Assembly (NCBI GenBank): GCA_036703275.1
Contig: DATNPK010000025.1
Span: forward strand, 118,806 to 182,805
Source of the DNA: Coleofasciculaceae cyanobacterium
Lineage (GTDB): Bacteria > Cyanobacteriota > Cyanobacteriia > Cyanobacteriales > Xenococcaceae
Reading direction: 5' to 3'
DNA length: 64,000 bases
Position numbers and translations under genes: made by a program. Each line of letters begins with the position of its first letter. The stretch's first letter is position 1. The notes under the pieces are model-generated. The model did no database searches and was not told the DNA's origin. It saw only the letters and a program-made list of their open reading frames with translations. Below, one piece after another: positions 1 to 7,706 of the stretch.

Positions 1-137
1 TTTCCTGCGCCGCCAGTTAGGCTATCATTACCACCAAAGCCGAAGAGAACGTCATCTCCGAAAAGACCTTCAATAGTGTCGTTTTCTGCTCCACCATTAA
101 GAGTATCATTGCCAACAGTTCCAATCAGATTCGTCAT
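1..137 (-). CDS. RTX-type calcium-binding repeat protein, N-terminal fragment
   Basis: The gene begins at an ATG whose complement lies at 135-137 and runs off the left edge, so only about 45 residues are seen. They consist almost entirely of glycine/aspartate nonapeptides of the GGxGxDxLx type (for example [24 protein letters not shown]). These are known to bind Ca2+ in parallel beta-rolls of type I secreted proteins. There is no classical N-terminal signal peptide: the repeats start within the first ten residues, which is common for RTX proteins exported through a C-terminal signal. Function beyond Ca2+-binding cannot be judged because most of the protein lies outside the window. Confidence 0.8.
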   Translation of the reverse strand, partial: MTNLIGTVGNDTLNGGAENDTIEGLFGDDVLFGFGGNDSLTGGAG

Positions 138-349
138 ATTGAAATACCACCCTTTATTTTTCTTGTTTGTTTTTATGTTTAACTATTTTCGATCGCGGGA
201 AACCAAATATCTCTTTATTGGTTAAGATCGAAACAAAAATTTTTGAATCGGCTTTAATAAAAAGCGATCGCCTTGACTAACCACTTTAATATGTTCAATT
301 GATGTAAAATCATAATTATTGTTTACAGAGAGTTTACGGCAGACAAATT

Positions 350-952
350 TTATTTAAAGCGTACTAATAAATCAACCTTAGGCTGAGATTTTTTCGGCAT
401 ACTAGCAGTTGCGCCAATTCCTGCCATTGAGTCCAATAACTCGATTATTTCAAGCGAAATATCGCTTTTTGCTTTAAATGGTAAACGATTAATTATTTCG
501 CTAGTTGAACTCATATTTAAATATAAAAAGCCTAAATTCTTTTTGGGCAATTCATTAGCGATCGCTTTAAAGTTTGAACTTTTATTGAAAGAAGTAATAC
601 TTATATTTTCAATATTATCCATAACAGAATCACCAAGAGTAAAAAGCAGAGAATTATTATCTATCCAGTTATAAGTCCAGGTAAAATTACTATCAGGAAT
701 GCGCCATTCAGTAATAGTTTTTCCCGAACGTGTTGCTAGGCTAGGAGTAATTGGTGAGTTTTGTTGAATTACATTTTCTATTTTATCCAGACTAGCTTTA
801 GCTATAGTTGCTTCACTAGTTTCTAAGGCGATCGCTGCTCCCAAACCCATATTTAGTTCTTTCCCATTAAAGAAATATAGTCCTCCAAGTTTAAGAGCAA
901 GTCCTATTCCGAGTATAGGTAAACAACCGCAACCAGATTTTTTTGAAGTCAT
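350..952 (-). CDS. Short DUF3352-like membrane-anchored protein
   Basis: A 200-residue protein with a hydrophobic N-terminal segment (about residues 10-29, after a Cys-Gly-Cys motif). The following soluble part resembles the C-terminal half of the larger cyanobacterial DUF3352 proteins, with recognisable stretches such as SGKTITEW, a YLN-type motif near the middle and the terminal GIGATA...VDLLVRFK. Full DUF3352 proteins are usually more than 500 residues, so this is either a lineage-specific short paralogue or a gene that lost its centre by internal deletion. The reading frame is intact. The family assignment rests on remembered sequence similarity; function is unknown. Confidence 0.5.
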   Translation of the reverse strand: MTSKKSGCGCLPILGIGLALKLGGLYFFNGKELNMGLGAAIALETSEATIAKASLDKIENVIQQNSPITPSLATRSGKTITEWRIPDSNFTWTYNWIDNNSLLFTLGDSVMDNIENISITSFNKSSNFKAIANELPKKNLGFLYLNMSSTSEIINRLPFKAKSDISLEIIELLDSMAGIGATASMPKKSQPKVDLLVRFK

Positions 953-1031
953 ATTTTATTAGATAAATAAATCATTGAGTGTATTCGTAAATTAGGCAGT
1001 GATTACGTACTTGGTTGAGCGCATTTGACGC

Positions 1032-1412
1032 TCATTTTGATAAAGGATTATTGACAATTATGACTGCAATAAATAACAGTAAAACACTCCAAAAGCCAAT
1101 TTCGTAAGTTATAAATACAGCTGTCTCTACCCTTAGCCATAATAGTAATATTGCCCCAAATATTCCCACTTCAAAAGCGATATTTTTACTTTTTTGTGAC
1201 TTTAAAAAGCTTGCTATCAGTCCTAGAAGTGCCAAGAAATAAGTATAGATAACTTTGCTATCACCAGAGTTAGGATTATCAGTTATACCAGTTACAATCT
1301 CAAAACCTGTTAATGTATAATTATCTATAAACTCATGAGTAATAAATGGGAAAAGAAAGCAAATTAGAATTAATGCAAACATAAAACTTGAAATGGATTG
1401 GCGGTATTTCAT
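1032..1412 (-). CDS. Small integral membrane protein, unknown function
   Basis: This 126-residue protein is strongly hydrophobic. It has about four predicted transmembrane stretches (roughly residues 8-27, 54-68, 79-100 and 103-122), separated by a short polar loop rich in Asp, Asn and Ser. It starts at ATG 1412 and is transcribed in the same direction as its neighbours. No family is recognised. The AT-rich surroundings and lack of a partner gene give no functional clue. The even hydrophobic periodicity argues for a real gene. Confidence 0.5.
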   Translation of the reverse strand: MKYRQSISSFMFALILICFLFPFITHEFIDNYTLTGFEIVTGITDNPNSGDSKVIYTYFLALLGLIASFLKSQKSKNIAFEVGIFGAILLLWLRVETAVFITYEIGFWSVLLLFIAVIIVNNPLSK

Positions 1413-1521
1413 TAGCTATTAAGTAGTCCTTATTATTAGATATAATTTTTTTAATTATAAAATTGATAAAGTGATCGCAAACAGATCGTAATTAAAAATT
1501 ATTTAATATAAAAAAGCAAAT

Positions 1522-1803
1522 CTAATTTTGATTTTCTCTATTATTTTCAAATAATTCGATACCTTGTTCAAGGAGTTCAACCATTCTTTCTTGTTGCTGT
1601 ATGAAAACTTTAGTTTGTCCAATGGAGTAATCGTTTTGTTTCTTAATGATCTTAAGAAGTTCAAATTTATCGAATGTGTTTCTTGAATTTTCTTTTAACA
1701 ACAACACTATATAATCGATACGAAATACCCATCTGATGATTGAAATGTGTACAAAAAGGTATATAAATATGATAATTATAAAATAAATTGAAAAAATACT
1801 CAT
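1522..1803 (-). CDS. Small single-span membrane protein with coiled-coil tail
   Basis: A 93-residue protein with one very hydrophobic segment at residues 4-27 and then a charged helical tail rich in Glu, Gln and Lys, including a QQQERMVELLEQG stretch that looks coiled-coil. It was preferred over an overlapping 64-residue frame at 1667-1861, which has no convincing protein-like composition. No family is recognised. It lies in an AT-rich accessory stretch with other small minus-strand membrane proteins, so confidence that it is expressed is moderate. Confidence 0.4.
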   Translation of the reverse strand: MSIFSIYFIIIIFIYLFVHISIIRWVFRIDYIVLLLKENSRNTFDKFELLKIIKKQNDYSIGQTKVFIQQQERMVELLEQGIELFENNRENQN

Positions 1804-1973
1804 AGATATACCTTCTATTTAATAGAAAATCATGAATTAACGTTATCAACAGACTTAACAAATAAACAATTCAATCAATTTCAGGTGATAGAAACTAGAT
1901 TAAATGTTGAAAGAAAACTTTGTCTACCAAAAGCGTTTTCGATACAAAGAGCAGCAATTTAATTGGCTAAAAT

Positions 1974-3356
1974 TTAATCTACAGGCACAAAAGAATAGCC
2001 AAATTCCGAATTAGGAGCCACTTCAACTTTAACTAACTGCACCGCTTGATTGCGATCGCCTGAAGGTAAAAACTTAACTACTCCCGACGCGCCAGTTACC
2101 GAAAAGCCTGCTTGTGATAAAGTTTGCTGTATTCCTTGTCGACTAGAATTAGCTTTAATACCTGCAATCAAAGATTGAGTTGCATCATAAGCCATAGCAG
2201 TGCGCCAGTTAACTTTTCCTTTCCAGAGACTATTTGTTGCTTGAATAAAGTCAGGGTTGGTATTTCCCTCTATGTGCCAAGGCACAGCTAGCACCATATC
2301 CGTCACATTTTCTCCCGCATTTTCTAAAGTTTCGGGAATATAAATATCATCACCAGCCAATAAAGGTAATTGACGATCATTGACTTTCGCAATCTCGAAA
2401 GTTTGCTTAAGAGTAGTGGAATTAGTTAGTAAAATCAGTGCTTCTGCACCTTGATTCATTGCCTGCTGTACCGCCTTATCTGCATTAAAATGACTATCAC
2501 CAACATCTAATTCGGCAACAATTTCGCCACCATTGCTTAAAAGACTGGTACTAAAAGCATCTTTAAGAGATTTACTGTAATTACTCTCAGAATTATAAAA
2601 AATAGCTGCCTTTTGCTTAGTTAGTTTTTCCAAGAAATATTCAGCCAAAGAAGTTCCTGCAAACAGATCGCTTGGTACAGTACGAAAGATGTAATCTCCC
2701 GCCTCAGCAAGAGATACAGAGGTGCTGATCGGGGAAATAGCAACTAAACCATTTTGTTGGTATACAGGCGCAGCTGCTAAGGTGGCATCGCTAGAATAAT
2801 GACCAACAAGTGCCAGAATTGAGGTATCTTTTACTAGTTCATTAGCAACCTTTGTAGCAATTTCTGGTTTGTTTTGATCATTGACAATTTCAACCTGCAA
2901 GTTACCGCCTTGGGAATTAAATTTATCTTGTGCCTGTGCTACTCCCCTCAGCATTTCTTGAGCCAGATTTAAATCACTACTAATAGGAGCGACAACGGCA
3001 ATTTTGACAGGATTTGAGGTGGCTACTTGAGCATTATTTAAATAAATTAATGTTTCTGGATCGTTAGGAAATTGTTCTAAAGATGCTTGAAACAGAGCGA
3101 TCGCACCTTGGTAATCTTGATTAGCGAAGGCGTTTATTCCTTCTTGCTTTTTATCAGTTGCATTTGCTGTAATTAATAAATGTTCTCCCAGACTAAAGCT
3201 TTTTTCTAGCAATTGAGGTTGAGCAATTGATGGTAATAAATTACTCCTAAGCTGAGGATTTTTCTTGAGTAATTTAGTTCCACCAAAGATAATTAAGCCC
3301 AGTAAAATAAAAAAAATTGGTGGAGGGGCTTTCCAAGATTTAGATTTATTAGTCAT
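1974..3356 (-). CDS. Membrane-anchored receptor-type substrate-binding protein (Leu/Ile/Val-binding fold)
   Basis: A 460-residue protein. A short cytoplasmic start is followed by one hydrophobic segment (about residues 13-29), a TPR-like stretch (about 75-105, GINAFANQDYQGAIALFQASLEQFPNDPE), and then a type-1 periplasmic binding fold. That fold begins at KIAVVAPISS and carries IVNDQNK, LVGHYSSDAT, AISPISTS and FRTVPSD motifs typical of Peripla_BP_6/LivK-like receptors. No permease or ATPase genes adjoin it, so a sensor or regulatory role is as possible as uptake of an amino acid or amide. The combination of a TPR-like repeat with a receptor fold is seen in other cyanobacteria. The ligand cannot be predicted. 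Confidence 0.75.
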   Translation of the reverse strand: MTNKSKSWKAPPPIFFILLGLIIFGGTKLLKKNPQLRSNLLPSIAQPQLLEKSFSLGEHLLITANATDKKQEGINAFANQDYQGAIALFQASLEQFPNDPETLIYLNNAQVATSNPVKIAVVAPISSDLNLAQEMLRGVAQAQDKFNSQGGNLQVEIVNDQNKPEIATKVANELVKDTSILALVGHYSSDATLAAAPVYQQNGLVAISPISTSVSLAEAGDYIFRTVPSDLFAGTSLAEYFLEKLTKQKAAIFYNSESNYSKSLKDAFSTSLLSNGGEIVAELDVGDSHFNADKAVQQAMNQGAEALILLTNSTTLKQTFEIAKVNDRQLPLLAGDDIYIPETLENAGENVTDMVLAVPWHIEGNTNPDFIQATNSLWKGKVNWRTAMAYDATQSLIAGIKANSSRQGIQQTLSQAGFSVTGASGVVKFLPSGDRNQAVQLVKVEVAPNSEFGYSFVPVD

Positions 3357-3388
3357 AATTAAATCATTCTCCGTAAATTCTATTTTTT

Positions 3389-4108
3389 CTATTGTTTAAA
3401 TCTTTCTAAACGGCTATTAATTTGTTCATCTAGGGATAACTTATTGATATTGTTTTGGATTTTTTCTGTTTCATCTTCTGCCAATTCAGCTTTGGTAGTT
3501 TCCCAGAGATATCTTCCTTCAACGCTATTTTGTGCCTCTTCAAACTGCGATCGCGCTGAATCAAGATCTAACTCGGTGGAAATGCTATGAATGTCTGCCA
3601 TGATTTCATTTAGTTCCGACACAGCTTTAAGATTTGCCATGTCTAATTTGTAAGCCTGGATTTTTTCTTTTTCTTTTTTCAGTTTTTCTGTGGCTGCCGT
3701 GGCGATTTGTTTAGCCTGTTCTACTTGTTGCTTTAATTGAGGCATAATTTTTTCAATCGCGATCGCTTTGGTGATTAATAATCTGGCTGCTTCTTCATCT
3801 CCTCGGCGATAAGCTAGTTCTGCTTGCTGTTCGGCTTCTTGAAATTCTTGTTGTTTTTTGTCATATCTTTCTCGTGTCAGTCTATATGCAGCAACTACTT
3901 TAGAAACACCTTCGGTTAGCTGTGCGATCGATTCTTGCATCGACTGTAAAGACTCTTGTGCTACTTTCTGAGCAATTTTGCCTCCAGACTCAACAGGTAA
4001 ACCCCAAACCCATTTCCATGTGCCTACTAAGGTTCTTCCTGCTGTTTCACCCAACAGCCAATAGATAAATTTTTTGAAAGTAATTTTTTTCATCGCTTTT
4101 CGTTTCAT
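3389..4108 (-). CDS. PspA/IM30-like coiled-coil protein
   Basis: A mostly helical, highly charged protein. Residues about 50-200 form long heptad-rich coiled coils full of Gln, Glu, Lys and Ala, including a LAYRRGDEEAARLLI segment recalling PspA/IM30 proteins. Those proteins form membrane-bound oligomers that protect or remodel membranes. The chosen ATG at 4108 gives 239 residues. A GTG at 4156 would add 16 residues, and the ATG at 4093 would shorten it to MKKITFKKFIYWLLG, which starts exactly at an amphipathic, membrane-contacting helix. It is separated by 32 bp from the substrate-binding protein downstream, so the two may be co-transcribed. The exact subfamily is uncertain. Confidence 0.6.
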   Translation of the reverse strand: MKRKAMKKITFKKFIYWLLGETAGRTLVGTWKWVWGLPVESGGKIAQKVAQESLQSMQESIAQLTEGVSKVVAAYRLTRERYDKKQQEFQEAEQQAELAYRRGDEEAARLLITKAIAIEKIMPQLKQQVEQAKQIATAATEKLKKEKEKIQAYKLDMANLKAVSELNEIMADIHSISTELDLDSARSQFEEAQNSVEGRYLWETTKAELAEDETEKIQNNINKLSLDEQINSRLERFKQ

Positions 4109-4289
4109 CTTTTGTCGTTTAAGTAATGCGAGACAAGAGGCAGGGATCAGGGTCACTATGATGAATTAAGCTATTCTATTTTCAGATAATTATTTGTTTC
4201 ATCAATATAATTTTTCGACATTTTTAAAAACTTGTCGATACAAAAAAACTAGTTAGAATAAGTAATGTAATTTTCAATAAAAACTATAA

Positions 4290-4517
4290 TCAACTAACTA
4301 TAATCCTTAAGTCTTTTTCAATAGTTATAAAAAATTGGCTTAAAGTTTCATTTATAAGGATGTCTGCCATATTTGATACCCAACCATTATGATCTTTGCG
4401 GGGATTAGTTACTTCTTGAACAGTTAAGGCTCGACTGGCAAAGGGAGTAAACAAAACAGTTGAACCAACAAAACCAAGAATAGCTGTTTGCTGAAGTAGA
4501 TTAATAGTTTTCATCAT
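4290..4517 (-). pseudogene. Truncated TPM-domain (YgcG-like) secreted protein remnant
   Basis: Only 75 codons. Residues 1-31 form a signal peptide ending near SRALT. The next stretch, VQEVTNPRK...GWVSNMADIL..ET, matches the conserved beginning of cyanobacterial TPM-domain proteins (TPM_phosphatase, YgcG family). The family normally continues for over 100 further residues with a membrane segment and Gly-rich tail. Here the frame stops after about 45 mature residues, and the downstream 130 bp (4160-4290) show no continuation in any frame, so the rest appears deleted. It could still be expressed as a short secreted peptide, but a decayed gene is the simpler reading. Confidence 0.55.
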
Positions 4518-4902
4518 CTATTAGATTCCTGCCAATAACTGCATCTAAGCATCAATATAGGGAAGATCCGCTAGTCATACAATCTAGAAAATGTGGAATT
4601 TTTACTAGCAAAGAAAAATTAAACTGGAATATAAGTAGAAGACAATATTTATAAGGTGTCTCTTAAAACATTTGCATAATTACTCTGCCAAAAATTAAGA
4701 GAAATAAACCGCTACTAATACAGATTAATAGCTCATGAATATCGGTCATTAATATTGCTTGAGAAACGTCCACAGATTAACACAGATGGACACAGATGAT
4801 TTATTTGCTTACTTCCCTACTAATAGCTATTTTTGAGAATTGGTATAACTTTTGACTTGTGAGGAAAGTTTTAAATGAGCCTTGAGTTGAAATAATAGCA
4901 AA
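4518..4902. other. Gene-free spacer between TPM remnant and M16 peptidase
   Basis: About 385 bp of AT-rich DNA without a credible reading frame on either strand. Apart from the decamer repeat at 4771-4800, no terminator or regulatory motif stands out. It contains the 3' flank of the M16 peptidase gene and the promoter side of the truncated TPM gene, both on the minus strand. Confidence 0.5.
4771..4800. repeat. Three tandem 10-bp units containing ACAGAT
   Basis: Three consecutive decamers, each beginning CACAGAT (CACAGATTAA, CACAGATGGA, CACAGATGAT), fall in exact 10-bp register. They sit in the 385-bp gene-free stretch 4518-4902, which is otherwise AT-rich with no visible gene. Similar ACAGAT-rich strings are, from memory, dispersed in intergenic DNA of many cyanobacterial genomes. 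They may simply be a replication-slippage repeat; one-helical-turn spacing would also suit a DNA-binding protein. Confidence 0.5.
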
Positions 4903-6177
4903 TTAACTAGGTTTTAAAATAGTAACGGCGTAACGTTCAGGAGATAAATAGCGTTTGGCGATCGCCTGTAGCTGTTCTGGCTGTAGCTGACAAATGATTT
5001 GAGGATACAGGGCGGAGTGAGCAGCAGTAGCTACAATATTATAGAAACCGTATACGCTGGCTAGCTGACTGGGGGTTTCGGTCGAGAAAATGTAATCATT
5101 AACTAACTGGCGTTTGGCGCGGTTAATTTCTACTTCGGGGATTAGATTGTGCTGTAGTTGGTTTAGGCGATCGCAAATCATCGTTTCGACCATGGGGATA
5201 TATTCTGTGGCCAGCAATGCACCAATTGAGAACATACTGGAATCTTTTTGCAGAGATAGATTACAGTCAATATCCATGACTAACTGTCTTTCTTCCCGCA
5301 GTTCCCTAACTAAGCCTGAACTACGTCCTCCAGTTAAAATCAGCGCGATTAAATCCAAAGCGATCGCTTCTGGCAAAGACTCCGAACCAGGACAGATCCA
5401 AGCCATCAACAGACGCGCCTGTTCGATTCTGGGAAGATGTAACTCTTGACGGCGAATGGCGATCGCTGGAGGTTCGGCTTCTATGATGACAGGGGGACAT
5501 TCTGAAGGTGCGCTAAACTTACTAAAGTTATCGTTGACTAAAGCCAAAGCCTGTTCTTGTTCAATTCCACCAACCACGATCACCGTCATGTTTTCTGGCT
5601 GATAATAGGTGCGATGGAAGCAGCGCATTTGATTAGGAGTGTGTTCTAGTAATAATTCTTTTTCCCCTAAAATAGAACGTCGGTAGGGATGACACTGATA
5701 GGTGTTTTGACATAAAGCCTGAAATCCTAGAAAGTCGGGATCGTCATGGCTAGAATAAATTTCTTCAATTACTACTTCTCGTTCTCGAATAAATTCTTCA
5801 TCAGGAATACTCGCTCTCAATAAAATATCAGCTAAACAAGGCAAAGCTTGTTCAAAATGCTGCGCTGCGGTAGTTAAATAAAAATGAGCATAATCATAAC
5901 TTGTGGCCGCATTAGCTACCCCACCCGTACTTTCGATCAGCCAGTCAAATTCCCCTACCATCACATTCGGAGAACCTTTAAAAATCATATGTTCCAGAAA
6001 ATGTGCCATTCCCGACCAGGCTGCGGGTTCAGCGATCGCCCCTGCACTGACCCAAATATCTGAAACCACTACAGGAGTAGCGGGTAAATGCTGATGAATA
6101 ATCGTTAGTCCATTGCTTAAGCGAAAAGTATTAGCATGGAACTTAGTTTGGTAAAGGGATTCCGATAGTTTTTGCAC
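4903..6177 (-). CDS. M16-family zinc metallopeptidase (processing-peptidase-like)
   Basis: A 424-residue protein with the inverted zinc motif HxxEH (His59-Phe-Leu-Glu62-His63, in GMAHFLEHMIFKG). The downstream glutamates in REREVVIEEI (about residue 138-139) supply the third metal ligand in this family. The N-terminal half (residues 15-210) is the catalytic M16 lobe. The C-terminal half (about 170-350) contains the inactive-lobe signature (AGGRSSGLVRELREERQLV-like). The length suits the bacterial PqqL/PMPB-like single-subunit peptidases. There is no signal peptide. A structured RNA candidate lies just upstream on the same strand. The substrate is unknown. Confidence 0.9.
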   Translation of the reverse strand: MQKLSESLYQTKFHANTFRLSNGLTIIHQHLPATPVVVSDIWVSAGAIAEPAAWSGMAHFLEHMIFKGSPNVMVGEFDWLIESTGGVANAATSYDYAHFYLTTAAQHFEQALPCLADILLRASIPDEEFIREREVVIEEIYSSHDDPDFLGFQALCQNTYQCHPYRRSILGEKELLLEHTPNQMRCFHRTYYQPENMTVIVVGGIEQEQALALVNDNFSKFSAPSECPPVIIEAEPPAIAIRRQELHLPRIEQARLLMAWICPGSESLPEAIALDLIALILTGGRSSGLVRELREERQLVMDIDCNLSLQKDSSMFSIGALLATEYIPMVETMICDRLNQLQHNLIPEVEINRAKRQLVNDYIFSTETPSQLASVYGFYNIVATAAHSALYPQIICQLQPEQLQAIAKRYLSPERYAVTILKPS

Positions 6178-6676
6178 TTTTAGCTATATTCCCGATAATA
6201 TAGCCAATCATAACTTTTGCCTAATGTCTCTCTTGTTACATTTTTAACAGAAATTATCGACACAATGTATCTTGGACTGTTGTCCATCATCGAGCCCAAG
6301 GCAAAAAAGCCCACCGCCGCGCCGTTTTACCTTAGTTTATGACCTGGAAGTCCAGGGTGGGAATTGGCTGCTTTCGTTTCCATTTCCGAGTCTAAGCTCG
6401 GTATACTTCCACGAAAACTAATGCTATTCCCTCATAAATCAAGCATAGATCAATAAACTTGTGAGGTAGTCACCAACGCGGTAGTGGTACTTTATCCATA
6501 ATAATCAGTTTTTCAAATTTAGCAAGAGGGATTTTTAACAGACAAATCATGAGGCAGAAAATTAAGTAACTATGCCTACTGAAAAATTATTTCTTGTAAC
6601 AATAGTTCAATCAGAAACCATGATGGTAGCGATAGGATGAGGGATAGTTGAATCATTCATCTGTCTTATAAATATA
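6178..6676. other. Divergent intergenic region, M16 peptidase / nadK
   Basis: A 499-bp spacer between divergently transcribed genes that must carry both promoters. Its centre holds the structured RNA candidate. A small hairpin GGAC-TGTT-GTCC at 6274-6285 sits between that RNA's terminator and the peptidase start. The right third (6480-6676) is AT-rich, shows no reading frame and precedes the GTG of nadK. No operator could be assigned. Confidence 0.5.
6300..6417 (-). ncRNA. Structured RNA candidate with intrinsic terminator
   Basis: Read on the minus strand, this stretch folds into two domains. The first pairs the complements of 6411-6416 and 6372-6377 (TTTCGT with ACGAAA) around an inner hairpin CCGAG/CTCGG (6397-6401 with 6386-6390). 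The second pairs CCCACC with GGTGGG (6356-6361 with 6310-6315), encloses a CCTGG/CCAGG hairpin (6343-6356), and is followed at once by six U (6303-6308), a classic intrinsic terminator. The T tract exists only on this strand, which sets the orientation. The 5' end is unknown. It may be a free small RNA (a 6S-like role is imaginable) or an attenuating leader of the M16 gene starting 120 bp downstream. No known family was matched. Confidence 0.5.
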
Positions 6677-7591
6677 GTGGATTTAAAACACGCAATCATT
6701 GCCTATAAAGCAGGAGATAAAATCAGTAAGCAGTGGGCGGAAAAATGCGCGCGCGAGTTGGAAGCTCATCAATGTAAAGCCTTAATTGGACCTAGTGGCA
6801 TCAAAGATAATCCCTATCCCGTGTTTTTAGCCTCTTCTACGGTCAAAATAGATTTGGCAGTAGTTTTAGGTGGAGATGGTACGATTTTGGCTGCTGCTAG
6901 ACAATTAGCTCCTCAAAGCATACCAATATTGGCAGTGAATGTCGGTGGACACTTAGGATTTTTAACCGAACCTTTTGAATTATTTCAAAATACTGAAGTC
7001 ATCTGGGATCGTTTGCAGTCAGACCATTATGCAGTGCAAAAGCGAATGATGCTACAGGCGCAGCTATATCAGGGAGAACGGACTCAGCTAGAGTCTGTCA
7101 GCGAAACATTTTACTGTTTAAACGAAATGTGTATCAAACCTGCTAGCATTGATCGGATGCCAACCTCAGTTTTAGAACTGGAGGCAGATGGGCAGGTGGT
7201 AGATCAGTATAGCGGAGATGGACTACTAGTTTCAACTCCTACAGGGTCTACTGGCTATACAGTTTCGGCTAATGGACCGATCTTACACCCGGGAATGTGG
7301 GCGATCGCTGTTACGCCTATTTGCCCTTTGAGTCTTTCTGGTCGTCCTTTAGTTTTGCCCTCTGGTAGCGTAGTTAGCGTGCGTCCAATTAGAGATTATG
7401 AAGTAAATACTAAACTATGGACAGATGGCGCATTAGGCACGACTATCTGGCCTGGTCAAAGAGTTGTAATTAAGATGGCTAACTGTCAGGCAAATTTTAT
7501 TATTTTGCGCGAAAGCTATTCTTTCTACGAAACTCTCCGAGAAAAGTTACAGTGGGCAGGAACGAGAGTTCACTATGAAGATAAAGAATAA
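6677..7591 (+). CDS. nadK: NAD kinase
   Basis: A 304-residue NAD(+) kinase that phosphorylates NAD to NADP in the cytoplasm. The hallmark GGDG is at residues 65-68 (VVLGGDGTIL), followed by the NE...C..PASIDRM region and the conserved SGDGLLVSTPTGSTGY loop that binds the nucleotide. Full length for the family. The start is a GTG at 6677; the family-typical beginning DLKHAIIAYKAG supports it. Cyanobacteria usually carry two NAD kinases, so a second copy is expected outside this window. The gene opens a plus-strand run that continues with the MscS channel after 115 bp. Confidence 0.93.
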   Translation: MDLKHAIIAYKAGDKISKQWAEKCARELEAHQCKALIGPSGIKDNPYPVFLASSTVKIDLAVVLGGDGTILAAARQLAPQSIPILAVNVGGHLGFLTEPFELFQNTEVIWDRLQSDHYAVQKRMMLQAQLYQGERTQLESVSETFYCLNEMCIKPASIDRMPTSVLELEADGQVVDQYSGDGLLVSTPTGSTGYTVSANGPILHPGMWAIAVTPICPLSLSGRPLVLPSGSVVSVRPIRDYEVNTKLWTDGALGTTIWPGQRVVIKMANCQANFIILRESYSFYETLREKLQWAGTRVHYEDKE

Positions 7592-7706
7592 AATTCTAAT
7601 TAAGAACAATCATCAAAATTAAAACCTGACCAGAAGATTGCATAATACTTAATATTACAAAACGATAAGTTCAAACCAACAGCAAAACAGCATACCTTAT
7701 CAATAG

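Noticed and set aside
1667..1861. 64-residue minus-strand frame overlapping the small membrane protein at 1522-1803
   Set aside because: Composition is dominated by Tyr, Phe and Ile with no motif; the overlapping 93-residue frame is more protein-like.
6300..6417. Assignment of the structured RNA as 6S RNA, tmRNA or a known riboswitch
   Set aside because: None of the diagnostic boxes I know (TPP, cobalamin, glycine, tmRNA tag frame) is visible; only the structure and terminator can be defended.
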